Part shown: positions 16,454-25,629 of the stretch, piece by piece | How the letters are laid out: every line of letters starts with the position of its first letter | Position numbering within the stretch: position 1 is the first letter of the stretch | Assembly (NCBI GenBank): GCA_900540685.1 | Contig: UQGS01000002.1 | Location: 13,383 to 77,382 of the forward strand | Source: an uncultured Catenibacterium sp. | GTDB taxonomy: Bacteria; Bacillota_I; Bacilli_A; Erysipelotrichales; Coprobacillaceae | DNA length: 64,000 bases | Direction: 5' to 3' | Notes under the pieces: model-generated | What the model saw: only the letters and a program-made list of their open reading frames with translations | What the model was told of the DNA's origin: nothing | The model's database searches: none | Position numbers and translations under genes: made by a program

Positions 16454-17683
16454 ATGAATTTCGTAAAAGATAGCGTAAATCAGCAGCCAATAGTAGATAC
16501 AGTATTTACTATTGTAGCGAAAGCAAAGGAAGCGAAAGAAAAGTATGGGGCTGATCAGGTTGTAGATGCAACAATCGGTTCTTTATATAATGAAGAAGGT
16601 CAGCTTGTAGCATTGGATAGTGTTTTCAATTCTTTAAAGAGTCTTGATAATAAGGTTCTTGCAAAGTATGCAGCAAGTTTTACTGGTAACCCTACATTTA
16701 GACAAAAGGTTTATGATTGGGTATTAGATGGTAATAGCCATCTTGAACATGAAGTAGTGGCAACTCCAGGAGGAACTGGTGCTGTATCTATGACTATTCA
16801 AGAATGTTTAGATGAAGGTCAGACTGTCATCCTACCTGAGATTGCATGGGGAAGTTATGCATTAATGGCTCAGATGCACAATCTTAAAATGGCTAAGTAT
16901 TCTTTATTTGAAGGAGATCATTTCAATATTGCATCTTTTAAGGAAACATGTCTTGAAACAATGAAGAAACAGAATAAGTTAGTGATTGTCATCAATGACC
17001 CTTGTCATAACCCTACAGGTTATTCTTTAACTCATGAAGAATGGGATGAAGTGATCACTTTCTTAAATGAATGCAGCAAGACTCATGCTATTGTATTATT
17101 AAATGATATTGCCTATATTGATTTCTCAAGCCGTCAGAAAGAAGCAAAGACTTATTTTGGACAGTTTGATCAAATCAGTGATAATGTGATTGTGGTTGTT
17201 TCATTCTCATTATCTAAGTCAATGACAAGTTATGGTTTAAGATGTGGTGCAGCAATCATCTTAGGTCAGAAGAAAGAATCAGTCAATCAGGTAAAGATCG
17301 TATTTGAAAAGAATGCTCGTGCCACTTGGTCAAACATCAACAATGGTGCAATGGAAACATTTGTAGACGTATTGGACAATCATGGTGAAGAATATGATCA
17401 GGAAAGATTAAAATATGTTCACTTATTAAAAGAAAGAGGAGATATCTTCACTTCTGAAGCGGATGAAGTAGGATTAAAATATTACCCATATAAAGAAGGT
17501 TTCTTCGTTACACTTGCCATGGATAATGAAACTCGTGATAAGTATCATGAAGCTTTAATGGCAAATAATATCTTTACTGTAAAGGTAAATCTTGGTATTC
17601 GTGTCGCTATCTGTTCATTATCAGTAGAAAAGACTAAAGGTCTAGCAAAGAAAATGAAGGATATCTTAGATACAATTCAGTAA
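16454..17683 (+). CDS. PLP-dependent aminotransferase, class I/II
   Basis: 409 residues with fold-type I signatures: GGTGAVSMTIQECLDEGQTV (PLP phosphate region), NDPCHNPTGYSLTHEEWD, the Asp in LLNDIAYIDF, and the PLP lysine in SFSLSKSMTSYGLR. A C-terminal Arg (NLGIRVAICSL) would bind the substrate carboxylate. It most resembles aspartate/aromatic aminotransferases; the substrate cannot be told from sequence alone. Stands alone, with its own promoter and GTGGAGG ribosome site, and shares a two-way terminator with the RpiR gene. Confidence 0.88.
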   Translation: MNFVKDSVNQQPIVDTVFTIVAKAKEAKEKYGADQVVDATIGSLYNEEGQLVALDSVFNSLKSLDNKVLAKYAASFTGNPTFRQKVYDWVLDGNSHLEHEVVATPGGTGAVSMTIQECLDEGQTVILPEIAWGSYALMAQMHNLKMAKYSLFEGDHFNIASFKETCLETMKKQNKLVIVINDPCHNPTGYSLTHEEWDEVITFLNECSKTHAIVLLNDIAYIDFSSRQKEAKTYFGQFDQISDNVIVVVSFSLSKSMTSYGLRCGAAIILGQKKESVNQVKIVFEKNARATWSNINNGAMETFVDVLDNHGEEYDQERLKYVHLLKERGDIFTSEADEVGLKYYPYKEGFFVTLAMDNETRDKYHEALMANNIFTVKVNLGIRVAICSLSVEKTKGLAKKMKDILDTIQ

Positions 17684-17687
17684 AAGC

Positions 17688-17723
17688 AAAAAGATTGAGT
17701 CAAATTGGCTCAATCCTTTTTAT
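17688..17723. terminator. Bidirectional terminator between aminotransferase and RpiR genes
   Basis: Stem GATTGAG (17693-17699) / CTCAATC (17709-17715), with T-runs on either strand, serving both convergent genes. Confidence 0.75.
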
Positions 17724-17728
17724 TTGTT

Positions 17729-18580
17729 TTAACCAACAGTTTTATTATAAAATTCATCAGAATTCAATGTATTCTCATAGTTGATAGCACATAAAGATGT
17801 AAAGAATAAATCAAAGATAAACTTAGTAGAAATACTGAAAATAACATCTCGTAATTTCACCAATGTCTCATTACTTTCAGCCTTGATTGTATATGTGACA
17901 CATTTAGAGATTGTTCCTTTATCATCTGGTGTAATCGCGATAGTTCTAATACCTCTACGGCATAATATACGTGCATTATCCAGAATATGTCGTTTAAAGC
18001 CAGTTTTAGTGACCAAGATAACAACATGAGTTGATGGAACATTTAGACTAGCATGTACCTGTAAGTCCTGATTTTCATAAACATGAATTTGTTTACCAAT
18101 TGGCATCAAAACATGTTGCGCATAATGCGCAATATTTGCGTTCATATCTGTCGCAATAATATCAATTGCCTCACATTTATTTAATACATCAATAATTTCA
18201 TCATATTGTGCAAGTGATATATTATTTTTTGTACGCGCGATTACATTATCATAAAGCTGTGCTGTTTTATTAATACATTCTAAGCCACTATCATTTTTGT
18301 TAAGTTCTACTTTAGGCATATGCATATCACGTAGTTTTAATACAATATCAAATTTAAAGTCATTAAAATTGGCATAACCGAACTTTCTAGAGAGTCTCAA
18401 TATAGATGTTGGATTAGAATAAGTCAAACGTGCTAATTCTCTTGAAGACATATAAGGCACCTGATCTAAATGTTCGATAATATACTGACAGATTGATTTT
18501 TCAGCATCACTGAGTTTTGTATTTAATTCAATACCTTTCTGAAGATTTCCTCCAGATTCTATAAGTTCATCTAATAGCAT
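17729..18580 (-). CDS. MurR/RpiR family transcriptional regulator
   Basis: 283 residues. The N-terminal helix-turn-helix (LSDAEKSICQYIIEHLDQVPYMSSRELA, continuing YSNPTSILRLSRKFGYANF) is followed by a SIS sugar-phosphate domain (~residues 120-260; VVILVTKTGFKRHILDNARI). Such proteins sense phosphosugars. It lies downstream of the PTS EIIC gene on the same strand, separated by a terminator, so the EIIC gene is the natural candidate target. GGGAGG precedes the ATG. Confidence 0.88.
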   Translation of the reverse strand: MLLDELIESGGNLQKGIELNTKLSDAEKSICQYIIEHLDQVPYMSSRELARLTYSNPTSILRLSRKFGYANFNDFKFDIVLKLRDMHMPKVELNKNDSGLECINKTAQLYDNVIARTKNNISLAQYDEIIDVLNKCEAIDIIATDMNANIAHYAQHVLMPIGKQIHVYENQDLQVHASLNVPSTHVVILVTKTGFKRHILDNARILCRRGIRTIAITPDDKGTISKCVTYTIKAESNETLVKLRDVIFSISTKFIFDLFFTSLCAINYENTLNSDEFYNKTVG

Positions 18581-18603
18581 AACTTTTCCTCCCTTATACG
18601 CAT

Positions 18604-18636
18604 AAAAAAGGTACTTTCCCGCCTAGAAAGTACCTA
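18604..18636 (-). terminator. Terminator after the PTS EIIC gene
   Basis: Minus-strand stem GGTACTTTC / GAAAGTACC followed by six T. Regulator transcription would need read-through or a separate start. Confidence 0.8.
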
Positions 18637-18647
18637 GAAATGATTGA

Positions 18648-20057
18648 TTATTCAGCCTCAGACTGTTTAGCCTGGTACTTTTCGTAAGCAATCAAGAATG
18701 GTGTATAGATTACAACAGATAATGCGATAACGATTAACTGTGATACAGCACCCATTAGTTTACCACCTGTACATAAGAATCCTAAGAATACTGGTGGCAT
18801 TGTCCAAGGTACTTCAAGTACGATCTTAGGACAGAATCCACTAGAAACTAATAGATAACCTACAACAAGTGTAACTACTGGAGCTAAGATAAATGGAATA
18901 TCTAGAATTGGGTTCAATACTAGAGGGACACCAAATGTCATAGTTTCATTGATGTTGAATAAACCTGGAACGACAGAGATACCAGCGATAGTTCTGTTAT
19001 CTTCACGTCTAGAGAAGATAAGAATTGCGATTACTAAACCGATAGTAACACCAGAACCACCGAATTCGCCAAACATCTGTAACATAGTTAAGTTCATTAC
19101 ATATGGAATGTCCTTCTGAGCAGCACCTGAAGTATATGCAGCTGTGTTAGCATATAGTAATGGTCTGAAGATTGGTTCCTTAACAGCAGCAACCATGTTG
19201 TTACCATGAATACCTACGCACCAGAATAATGAGATAATTACATAAAGAATAGCAACTGCAAAGATATTGTTACCAATTAAGCTCTGTAATGGTTTCTGAA
19301 CGACATTAAAGATAAATGCATTTAATTCAGAACCAGTAGCTAACTGACATACTAAACCAACAGCTCCAATAATGATTGCAGTTAAGCAAGTTGGAATTAA
19401 TACTTCGAATGCACGAGCAACTCCAGGTGGAACCTGTTCAGGCATTCTGATCTTTAATGAATCATTCTTACGGAACATGTTGTAGATTTCCATACCAACG
19501 ATTGCAACAATTAAACCTGTGAATAAACCAGTTGCAGCAGTGTAGTTAGATAAAATACCACTGTAAGTGAAGCTATCAGCTGTAATTTTATGCTTAGCAG
19601 CTGCACCAGTTACATTGATGAAATCACCTAAAGTATAACCATGAGATTTACCAGCTTTATCGATGAAAGAAGCAGATAAATCTTTTGCAGAAAATGAAGT
19701 TGGAGTTACCATCATCCATAAGACGAAGCCTAATACAGCTGGGAAAGCACCAGTTTCACCATTTGCTTCAGCAATTTCAGAAGCAAGTAACATAGTAATA
19801 CCAATAGTAATACATGAGATTGTAGCATACTGCATAGCAGTAAAAATTGGGTTAAGAACTTTAAGAACCATAATTGGAGACCATAAAGCACCTAAACCTG
19901 TTGTTTCGTTTACTAAAACGTTTGTCCAAAGAACACCAACGGCACCTGAGATTGTAGCTGGCATAAAGTTCTGGAATGCATTCTTGATTGCATTCAAGTA
20001 CTTATTCTGACCACACCAAGCACCGACACGTCCTAGCTTATCAGCAAAAGCGTCCAT
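18648..20057 (-). CDS. PTS sugar transporter EIIC, lactose/cellobiose family
   Basis: 469 residues with about ten membrane helices. Matches the CelB/LacE EIIC family (FMPATISGAVGVLWTNVL at the N-terminus, GIHGNNMVAAVKEPIF with the conserved His, FNINETMTFGVPLVLNP, VPWTMPPVFLGFLCTGG). Imports and, with EIIA/EIIB encoded elsewhere, phosphorylates a beta-glucoside or disaccharide. No EIIA or EIIB adjoins it. A cre-like site and a hairpin lie upstream; an RpiR regulator lies downstream. Confidence 0.9.
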   Translation of the reverse strand: MDAFADKLGRVGAWCGQNKYLNAIKNAFQNFMPATISGAVGVLWTNVLVNETTGLGALWSPIMVLKVLNPIFTAMQYATISCITIGITMLLASEIAEANGETGAFPAVLGFVLWMMVTPTSFSAKDLSASFIDKAGKSHGYTLGDFINVTGAAAKHKITADSFTYSGILSNYTAATGLFTGLIVAIVGMEIYNMFRKNDSLKIRMPEQVPPGVARAFEVLIPTCLTAIIIGAVGLVCQLATGSELNAFIFNVVQKPLQSLIGNNIFAVAILYVIISLFWCVGIHGNNMVAAVKEPIFRPLLYANTAAYTSGAAQKDIPYVMNLTMLQMFGEFGGSGVTIGLVIAILIFSRREDNRTIAGISVVPGLFNINETMTFGVPLVLNPILDIPFILAPVVTLVVGYLLVSSGFCPKIVLEVPWTMPPVFLGFLCTGGKLMGAVSQLIVIALSVVIYTPFLIAYEKYQAKQSEAE

Positions 20058-20073
20058 TTAATTTCCTCCCTTT

Positions 20074-20094
20074 CAAGAGTTGGCGTAACTCTTG
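20074..20094 (-). promoter_or_regulatory. Inverted repeat in the EIIC leader
   Basis: CAAGAGTT and AACTCTTG, 8-base exact arms around 5 bases, between the predicted transcript start and the ribosome site. Could be the RpiR operator or an RNA hairpin. Confidence 0.45.
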
Positions 20095-20104
20095 TACAGG
20101 TACT

Positions 20105-20146
20105 ATTTTACACAATCTGAAATGTAAGTCCATGGATGCGCTATCA
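20105..20146 (-). promoter_or_regulatory. EIIC promoter with cre-like site
   Basis: On the minus strand TGGACT (20127-20132) and TAAAAT (20105-20110) are 16 bases apart. Directly upstream, TGATAGCGCATCCA (20133-20146) matches the CcpA cre consensus at 12 of 14 positions on the opposite strand reading. Catabolite repression is inferred. The rest of the gap to 20377 shows nothing further that I can assign except the start region of the next gene. Confidence 0.5.
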
Positions 20147-20377
20147 CAAGCACGATTGTTACAAAGAACTCTTTTCCACATATCATTATCTTGTAAATAT
20201 GATACAGTTATAATCTATTTACCAAAGTACTTTCACTTCCATTATACCCATTCACTCCTTATTTTAGAAAACTTTTTTTAAAACAGTGATTATTTTCCAT
20301 TATTAAAATGATGTATGATAAAATATTTTTATAGATTTACATTACATAGAAGTGCATTAGAAAGGTGGTAGATGTTT

Positions 20378-22429
20378 ATGAGAGATTATCATGCGCACGA
20401 AATTGGAAATGTAGCTGTTTTAGGACATTCTGGATGTGGTAAGACAAGTATAGTAGAAACAATGGCTTACCGTGCTGGAGCAATTGGTCAGATTGGTAAT
20501 ATCCAAAGTGGTAATACAATTAGTGACTATAGTGCTGAGGAGATTGCACGTCAGTCTTCTATTAATTTATCCATCATTCCGATTGAATGGGATAACTGTA
20601 AGATTAATTTAATAGATGTTCCTGGTACTTTTGACTTCGTTGGTGAAACAGAAGCAGCTTTATCCGTTTGTGAATCTGCTTTAATTATTTGTCCAAGTTA
20701 TGCTGGTATTTCAGCAGGTACAAAGCAGGCCATGTATAAGGCAAAAGATAAAGGTAAGATCATCTATATTAATGGATTAGATAATCCAAATAGTGATTAT
20801 CCTACAAAACTGCAACAGTTAAAGGATACTTATGGTAAGGGTATTGCCCCAATACAGGTACCAATCATGGATAATAATAAGATGGTTGGTTATGTCAATG
20901 TTGCAAAGATGGAAGGACGTATGTTTGAAAATGGTCAGACGCATGTTGCCCCTATTCCTGAAGATATGATGGATGAAGTATTACCAATCAAGGCAATGAT
21001 TGATGAAGCCGTTGCGAATACAAGTGATGAATTACTTGAAAAATATTTAGAAGAAGAACCTTTCACAAAAGAAGAGATTTCTAATGCATTAAGACAGGGT
21101 GTAACTGATGGTAGTTTGATTCCTGTACTATGTGGTACTGATCGTATTGGTATTAGTATTATCTTGAATTCTATGTGTGCTTTCTTTGATTCAGCCAATC
21201 ATCCAAAGAACGCTTTAATTGTAAAGGATTTAAAGAAAGATGATGAAAAGATCTTAGAATGTAATGAAGATTCTCCTACAAGCTTATTTGTCTTCAAGAC
21301 AATTACCGACCCATTTGTAGGTAAGACTTCTTATTTTAAAGTAACAAGCGGTACTTTATATACAGGTATGACACTTTATAATCCAAAAGAAAAAGAAGAA
21401 GAAAAGATTATAAAGATTTATCAGCCTATGGGTAAAAACTTGATTGAAGTAGATAAGCTTCATGCAGGAGAAATTGGCGCATTTACACGTTCAGCAACAT
21501 GTCATACTAATGATACATTATGTGATCCACGTTCTCCTATTCTTATTCCTGATACAGAATATTCTAAACCATATTATAAGAAAGCTATTGTACCTCTTGG
21601 TAAGAGTAATGAAGAAAAGATTGCGAATGCGATCAATAGATTACTTGAAGAGGATCCTACTTTAGTTTATGAATATAATGAAGAAACAAAGCAGCAATGC
21701 TTATCTGGTATTGGTGATATTCATCTTGATACAGTTCTCAATAAATTAAAGGCAAGATTCAAGGTAGAAGCAAAGTTTGATGATGTGAAGATTCCTTATC
21801 GTGAAACAATCAAGAAGGAAGTCACTCAAAGAACAAGATATAAGAAACAGTCTGGTGGTCATGGACAGTTTGGTGAAGTAGAAATTACTTTCAAACCTTC
21901 TCGTGATTATGATAAGCCTTATATCTTTAAGGAAGAAGTATTTGGTGGTGCTGTACCTCGTACTTATTTCCCTGCTGTTGAAAAAGGACTTATTGAAAGT
22001 GTGAAAGCAGGATGCTTAGGTGGTTATCCAGTACTCGGTATTGAAGCAACACTTATTGATGGTGCTTATCATTCTGTTGACTCTTCTGAAATGGCCTTTA
22101 AGACTGCAACTTCTATGTGTTTCAAGGAAGCGATGCCTAAGGCAGAACCTGCATTACTTGAACCATATATGAAAATGAAGGTTATTATTGATGATGAGTT
22201 TACAGGTGATATTATGAGTCATTTAAATACATTACGTGCAAGAGTGATTGGTTCTGATGTATTTGAAGATGGATTAATTAAGATTATTGCGGAAGCCCCT
22301 ATGAGTGAAGTGATGAACTATGCAGTTGATCTTCGTTCTATGACTCAAGGTCAGGGTGTCTTTGAAATGGAATTCCTTGATTATGAATTTGCACCTGCGA
22401 ATGTAGTAAAAAAGATTCTAAATAAATAA
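20378..22429 (+). CDS. EF-G-like translational GTPase (second EF-G type)
   Basis: 683 residues. G1 motif is GHSGCGKTS, unlike GHIDAGKTT of canonical EF-G; G3 is DVPGTFDF; then GLDNPNSD in place of the usual NKxD, so nucleotide specificity may differ. Domains III-V follow (GIGDIHLDTVLNKLK, KKQSGGHGQFGEVEI, LRARVIGSDV, LRSMTQGQGVFEMEF). It fits the EF-G-like paralogues (EF-G2/FusA2 group) present besides true FusA. The role is uncertain. ATG 20378 is preferred over 20372, which is too close to AAGGTGG. Confidence 0.85.
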   Translation: MRDYHAHEIGNVAVLGHSGCGKTSIVETMAYRAGAIGQIGNIQSGNTISDYSAEEIARQSSINLSIIPIEWDNCKINLIDVPGTFDFVGETEAALSVCESALIICPSYAGISAGTKQAMYKAKDKGKIIYINGLDNPNSDYPTKLQQLKDTYGKGIAPIQVPIMDNNKMVGYVNVAKMEGRMFENGQTHVAPIPEDMMDEVLPIKAMIDEAVANTSDELLEKYLEEEPFTKEEISNALRQGVTDGSLIPVLCGTDRIGISIILNSMCAFFDSANHPKNALIVKDLKKDDEKILECNEDSPTSLFVFKTITDPFVGKTSYFKVTSGTLYTGMTLYNPKEKEEEKIIKIYQPMGKNLIEVDKLHAGEIGAFTRSATCHTNDTLCDPRSPILIPDTEYSKPYYKKAIVPLGKSNEEKIANAINRLLEEDPTLVYEYNEETKQQCLSGIGDIHLDTVLNKLKARFKVEAKFDDVKIPYRETIKKEVTQRTRYKKQSGGHGQFGEVEITFKPSRDYDKPYIFKEEVFGGAVPRTYFPAVEKGLIESVKAGCLGGYPVLGIEATLIDGAYHSVDSSEMAFKTATSMCFKEAMPKAEPALLEPYMKMKVIIDDEFTGDIMSHLNTLRARVIGSDVFEDGLIKIIAEAPMSEVMNYAVDLRSMTQGQGVFEMEFLDYEFAPANVVKKILNK

Positions 22430-22430
22430 C

Positions 22431-22469
22431 AAAGCGAGGGAGTATTAATTATGAACTCCCTCGCTTTTC
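22431..22469. terminator. Bidirectional terminator
   Basis: Strong 13-base stem (22431-22443 with 22455-22467, AAAGCGAGGGAGT and complement) with T-rich ends on both strands, between the EF-G-like gene and the convergent sigma-factor operon. Confidence 0.88.
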
Positions 22470-23587
22470 TATTGGAATAAGGATTGAAGGTCTACTAGAT
22501 AGCTTTGTTTATCATCATAGATGATCAATTTATTTTCTCCTTCATATTCATAGAGTGAAATGTCTACACCATCTTTAAATGGTAAAGATAATGGAACATA
22601 AGTATTCTTTTGAATGTCATAAAGATAATAATTGACATGTTTATCATAGAAAGAATCCTCATTCTCATTTGTGATAAGAAGATATTGACTTGTACGAGAT
22701 ACAATTTTTATAAGATAATTTTCTTCCTTTATTTCACAACTCTTTTTAGTGATATGATTAATGATTGAATTATCCACTAATTCAAATGCAGACGCAAACT
22801 CAGTAATACCATTCCATTTTTCAACTACCTTCTGCGTTGCACAATCAATTACGATTGTATAATCATCACCATAAGTAATAATATAATCATCACCATAAAA
22901 TGAATGTTCATTTGATAAAGCATACCCACATATATCAGGCACAATCTTTTCTGTCTTATTGACTGTATCATAGATTGTCCAATACTCATCCTGCTTATTA
23001 ATAAGCAGATAACGTCCATGAGGTGATAGATATGGATTTACAGAGCGATGATCAGTGGTTATTGTTTCAATATTTCCTGTCTTCATATTCAAGGCAATGA
23101 TATCATTCTTTTTTGTACATAAATAAACAGTATTATTAAATATACGATTAACACCATACCATATATAACCTGAAAAATCATACATGAAAATATCATGATG
23201 ATAACGTACATATTTAAAAGAGAATGGTTTCTTATAAACACCCTTATAAGTACGTGGTTTTTGTAGTTTGATTTGATTATGATACATAAGATAGATACTT
23301 TTTATTTTATCATCTTTAGTATATGTATATCCAAAAGGCACCTCGTACCATCTAATATCCTTAAAAGTGACATTCTCAACAGGATGTATATCCTCTTTAG
23401 AAAAGTGATTTGTCAGCCATTCTGACATATCAGAATGAAATGCACTGACAGTTATTAAAGAAATACATACAATCACAGCTGTTATAACCATAGAAAATGA
23501 ATAATGTTTTTTCTTTTGTGTATATGTGATCTTCTTCCAATCTCCTGGTGTATGAATATCATCAAGTTCCTTCCACTTATTCATCAT
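22469..23587 (-). CDS. Membrane-anchored protein, probable partner (anti-sigma) of the ECF sigma factor
   Basis: About 372 residues. A short cytoplasmic N-terminus (~30 residues), one membrane segment (FSMVITAVIVCISLITVSAF), then a large extracytoplasmic domain of repeating beta-rich blocks that look propeller-like. The gene overlaps the sigma-factor stop by 11 bases, the usual arrangement for a sigma factor and its anti-sigma. No ZAS zinc motif is seen, so the anti-sigma role is inference. ATG 23587 is chosen because an upstream GTG lies inside the GGTGAGG site. Confidence 0.65.
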   Translation of the reverse strand: MMNKWKELDDIHTPGDWKKITYTQKKKHYSFSMVITAVIVCISLITVSAFHSDMSEWLTNHFSKEDIHPVENVTFKDIRWYEVPFGYTYTKDDKIKSIYLMYHNQIKLQKPRTYKGVYKKPFSFKYVRYHHDIFMYDFSGYIWYGVNRIFNNTVYLCTKKNDIIALNMKTGNIETITTDHRSVNPYLSPHGRYLLINKQDEYWTIYDTVNKTEKIVPDICGYALSNEHSFYGDDYIITYGDDYTIVIDCATQKVVEKWNGITEFASAFELVDNSIINHITKKSCEIKEENYLIKIVSRTSQYLLITNENEDSFYDKHVNYYLYDIQKNTYVPLSLPFKDGVDISLYEYEGENKLIIYDDKQSYLVDLQSLFQ

Positions 23588-24029
23588 CCTCACCTACTTT
23601 CTTCTTTAGTATCTCCCTTCCTCTTTTGAGTCTTGATTTTACTGTATTGATATTCATCTTTAATATTTCCGCAATCTCATCTGTTTTATAGCCTTCATAA
23701 TAATATAGATAAAGTACATTCTTATAACGCGTTGGCATATCTAATATCACAGGAAGCAATACATAATCCTTCTTCTCATCTTGAATAAGCACATCTTCTA
23801 TATTAATTGTCTTTTTGTAAAAAACACGACGATAATCCTTACATGTATTGATTGTGACACGAATCAGCCAGTGTTTAAGATGATCACAGTCTTCTATCAT
23901 GCCATGCTTATAGAGTTTAATGAAAACTTCTTGAAAACAGTCTTTCGCATCATCACTATTTCTGAGATTCATGATACATATACGTGTCACCATATCCCCA
24001 TATGTATCAATTACTTCTTCTATTGTCAT
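23577..24029 (-). CDS. ECF-type RNA polymerase sigma factor
   Basis: 150 residues. Region 2 (MTIEEVIDTYGDMVTRICIM, DAKDCFQEVFIKLY, HLKHWLIRVTINTCKDYRR) and region 4 (MPTRYKNVLYLYYYEGYKTDEIAEIL, NTVKSRLKRGREILKK) are both present. Short for the class but complete. Directs transcription of an extracytoplasmic-stress or envelope regulon, not identified here. A TGCAACC-N16-CGTATT element upstream suggests self-regulation. GGGAGGG precedes the ATG. Confidence 0.92.
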   Translation of the reverse strand: MTIEEVIDTYGDMVTRICIMNLRNSDDAKDCFQEVFIKLYKHGMIEDCDHLKHWLIRVTINTCKDYRRVFYKKTINIEDVLIQDEKKDYVLLPVILDMPTRYKNVLYLYYYEGYKTDEIAEILKMNINTVKSRLKRGREILKKKVGEDDE

Positions 24030-24052
24030 GATATTTCCCTCCCTTCACTATT

Positions 24053-24081
24053 AATACGATGATTCCCTCCATTTGGTTGCA
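24053..24081 (-). promoter_or_regulatory. Candidate ECF-type promoter for the sigma-factor operon
   Basis: On the minus strand TGCAACC (24075-24081) and CGTATT (24053-24058) are arranged as AACC-N16-CGTA, close to the SigW/SigM-type consensus TGAAAC-N16-CGTA. It ends 24 bases before the sigma-factor ATG. A perfect 12-base palindrome GCACATATGTGC (24079-24090) overlaps its upstream edge. Confidence 0.55.
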
Positions 24082-24143
24082 CATATGTGCTGAATTATTT
24101 TATTTAAAGGTCTATAATAGACTCTACAAGGGGGAATGAATGT

Positions 24144-25604
24144 ATGCCATGTACGACATTACTAGTAGGTAAGAACGCATCTTATGATGGTTCTACCTTA
24201 ATCGCAAGAAATGATGATTCACAATCTACAAGATTTACACCAAAGAAACTTGCAGTGATTCATCCAGAACAACAAAAAAGAGAATATGAAACAGTATTAT
24301 CTCACTTAAAGATTCAGTTACCTGATAATCCAATGAGATATACTGCGATGCCAAATGCCTTAAAAGGTGAAGGTATCTGGGCAGCAAGTGGAATTAATGA
24401 AGCAGAAGTCGCAATGACAGCGACAGAAACAATCACTTCTAACCCTCGTGTATTAGGGGCTGATCCACTTGTAGAATATGATGAAGAAACAAATACACCA
24501 GGTGGTATTGGTGAAGAAGATATTGTTTATCTTGTATTACCTTATATTCATAGTGCAAGAGAAGGTGTATTAAGACTTGGTTCATTATTAGAAAAGTATG
24601 GAACATATGAAATGAACGGAATTGCCTTCTCTGACCATAATGAAATCTGGTGGTTAGAGACTATTGGTGGTCATCATTGGATAGCAAGAAGAGTACCTGA
24701 TGATGCTTATGTTGTAATGCCTAATCAGTTAGGTATTGATACATTTGATTTAAAGGATGCTTTTACTACTAAAGAAAATCATTTATGCAGTGATGATTTA
24801 AGAGAGTTTATTGAAAAGAATCATTTATGTTTGAATCTAGATGATTCATTTAATGCACGTTATGCATTTGGTTCACATGATGATTCAGATCATGTCTATA
24901 ACACACCACGTGATTGGTTTATTAGACGTTATTTAAATCCACGTACTTATAAATGGGATGGAGAAAATGCAGACTTTACACCATTTTCTGATGATATCCC
25001 TTGGACTATGGTACCTGAAAGAAAGATTACAGTTGAAGATGTGAAATATGCATTATCCACACATTTCCAGAATACGCCTTATGATCCATATATTACTCGT
25101 GGAGATTTATCTAATAAAGGTGCATTACGTCCAGTAGGAATCAATAGAAATGACTTCTTATCTGTATTACAGGTAAGACAGGGACAGGAACCTATTGAAT
25201 GGTTTACATTTGGCTCAAATGTATTTAATACACTCGTTCCATTATATATTCATATTGATACTGTACCTGAATATTACAGCAATACAACAGGTGAAGTCTC
25301 TACTGATAACTTCTATTGGGCCAATAGATTAATAGGTGCTATGGCTGATGCATGTGATAAGCAGTCTGCCATCCATATTGAACGTTACCAGAGAGTAGTA
25401 CAATCTCATTCACATCATATTATTCATACATATGATGAATTGATTGAAAAAGAAACAGATGAAGCAAGAAAAACAGAATTAAGACATGAAGCCAATCAAA
25501 AGGCTGCTGATATGTTGAAGAAGGAAACTTCAAAGACATTACATCTTGTCTTAGATGAGTTAAGCTTTACTATGAAGAATAAATTTGCACGTTCTGATGC
25601 ATAA
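24144..25604 (+). CDS. C69-family dipeptidase (PepD type)
   Basis: 486 residues. N-terminal nucleophile family: the Cys in MPCTTLLVGK would become the N-terminal catalytic residue after removal of two residues. Further matches: YDGSTLIARNDDS, LGSLLEKYGTYEMNGIAFSD, IWWLETIGGHHW, QVRQGQEPIEWFTFGSNVFNTLVPLYI. Hydrolyses dipeptides, probably in the cytoplasm because no signal peptide is present. Single-gene unit with TATAAT at 24113-24118. Confidence 0.92.
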   Translation: MPCTTLLVGKNASYDGSTLIARNDDSQSTRFTPKKLAVIHPEQQKREYETVLSHLKIQLPDNPMRYTAMPNALKGEGIWAASGINEAEVAMTATETITSNPRVLGADPLVEYDEETNTPGGIGEEDIVYLVLPYIHSAREGVLRLGSLLEKYGTYEMNGIAFSDHNEIWWLETIGGHHWIARRVPDDAYVVMPNQLGIDTFDLKDAFTTKENHLCSDDLREFIEKNHLCLNLDDSFNARYAFGSHDDSDHVYNTPRDWFIRRYLNPRTYKWDGENADFTPFSDDIPWTMVPERKITVEDVKYALSTHFQNTPYDPYITRGDLSNKGALRPVGINRNDFLSVLQVRQGQEPIEWFTFGSNVFNTLVPLYIHIDTVPEYYSNTTGEVSTDNFYWANRLIGAMADACDKQSAIHIERYQRVVQSHSHHIIHTYDELIEKETDEARKTELRHEANQKAADMLKKETSKTLHLVLDELSFTMKNKFARSDA

Positions 25605-25605
25605 G

Positions 25606-25629
25606 AAAAGAAGCCTCGCTTCTTTTTTT
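25606..25629 (+). terminator. Terminator after the dipeptidase gene
   Basis: Stem AAGAAGC / GCTTCTT with a 3-base loop, followed by a T-run. Confidence 0.75.
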
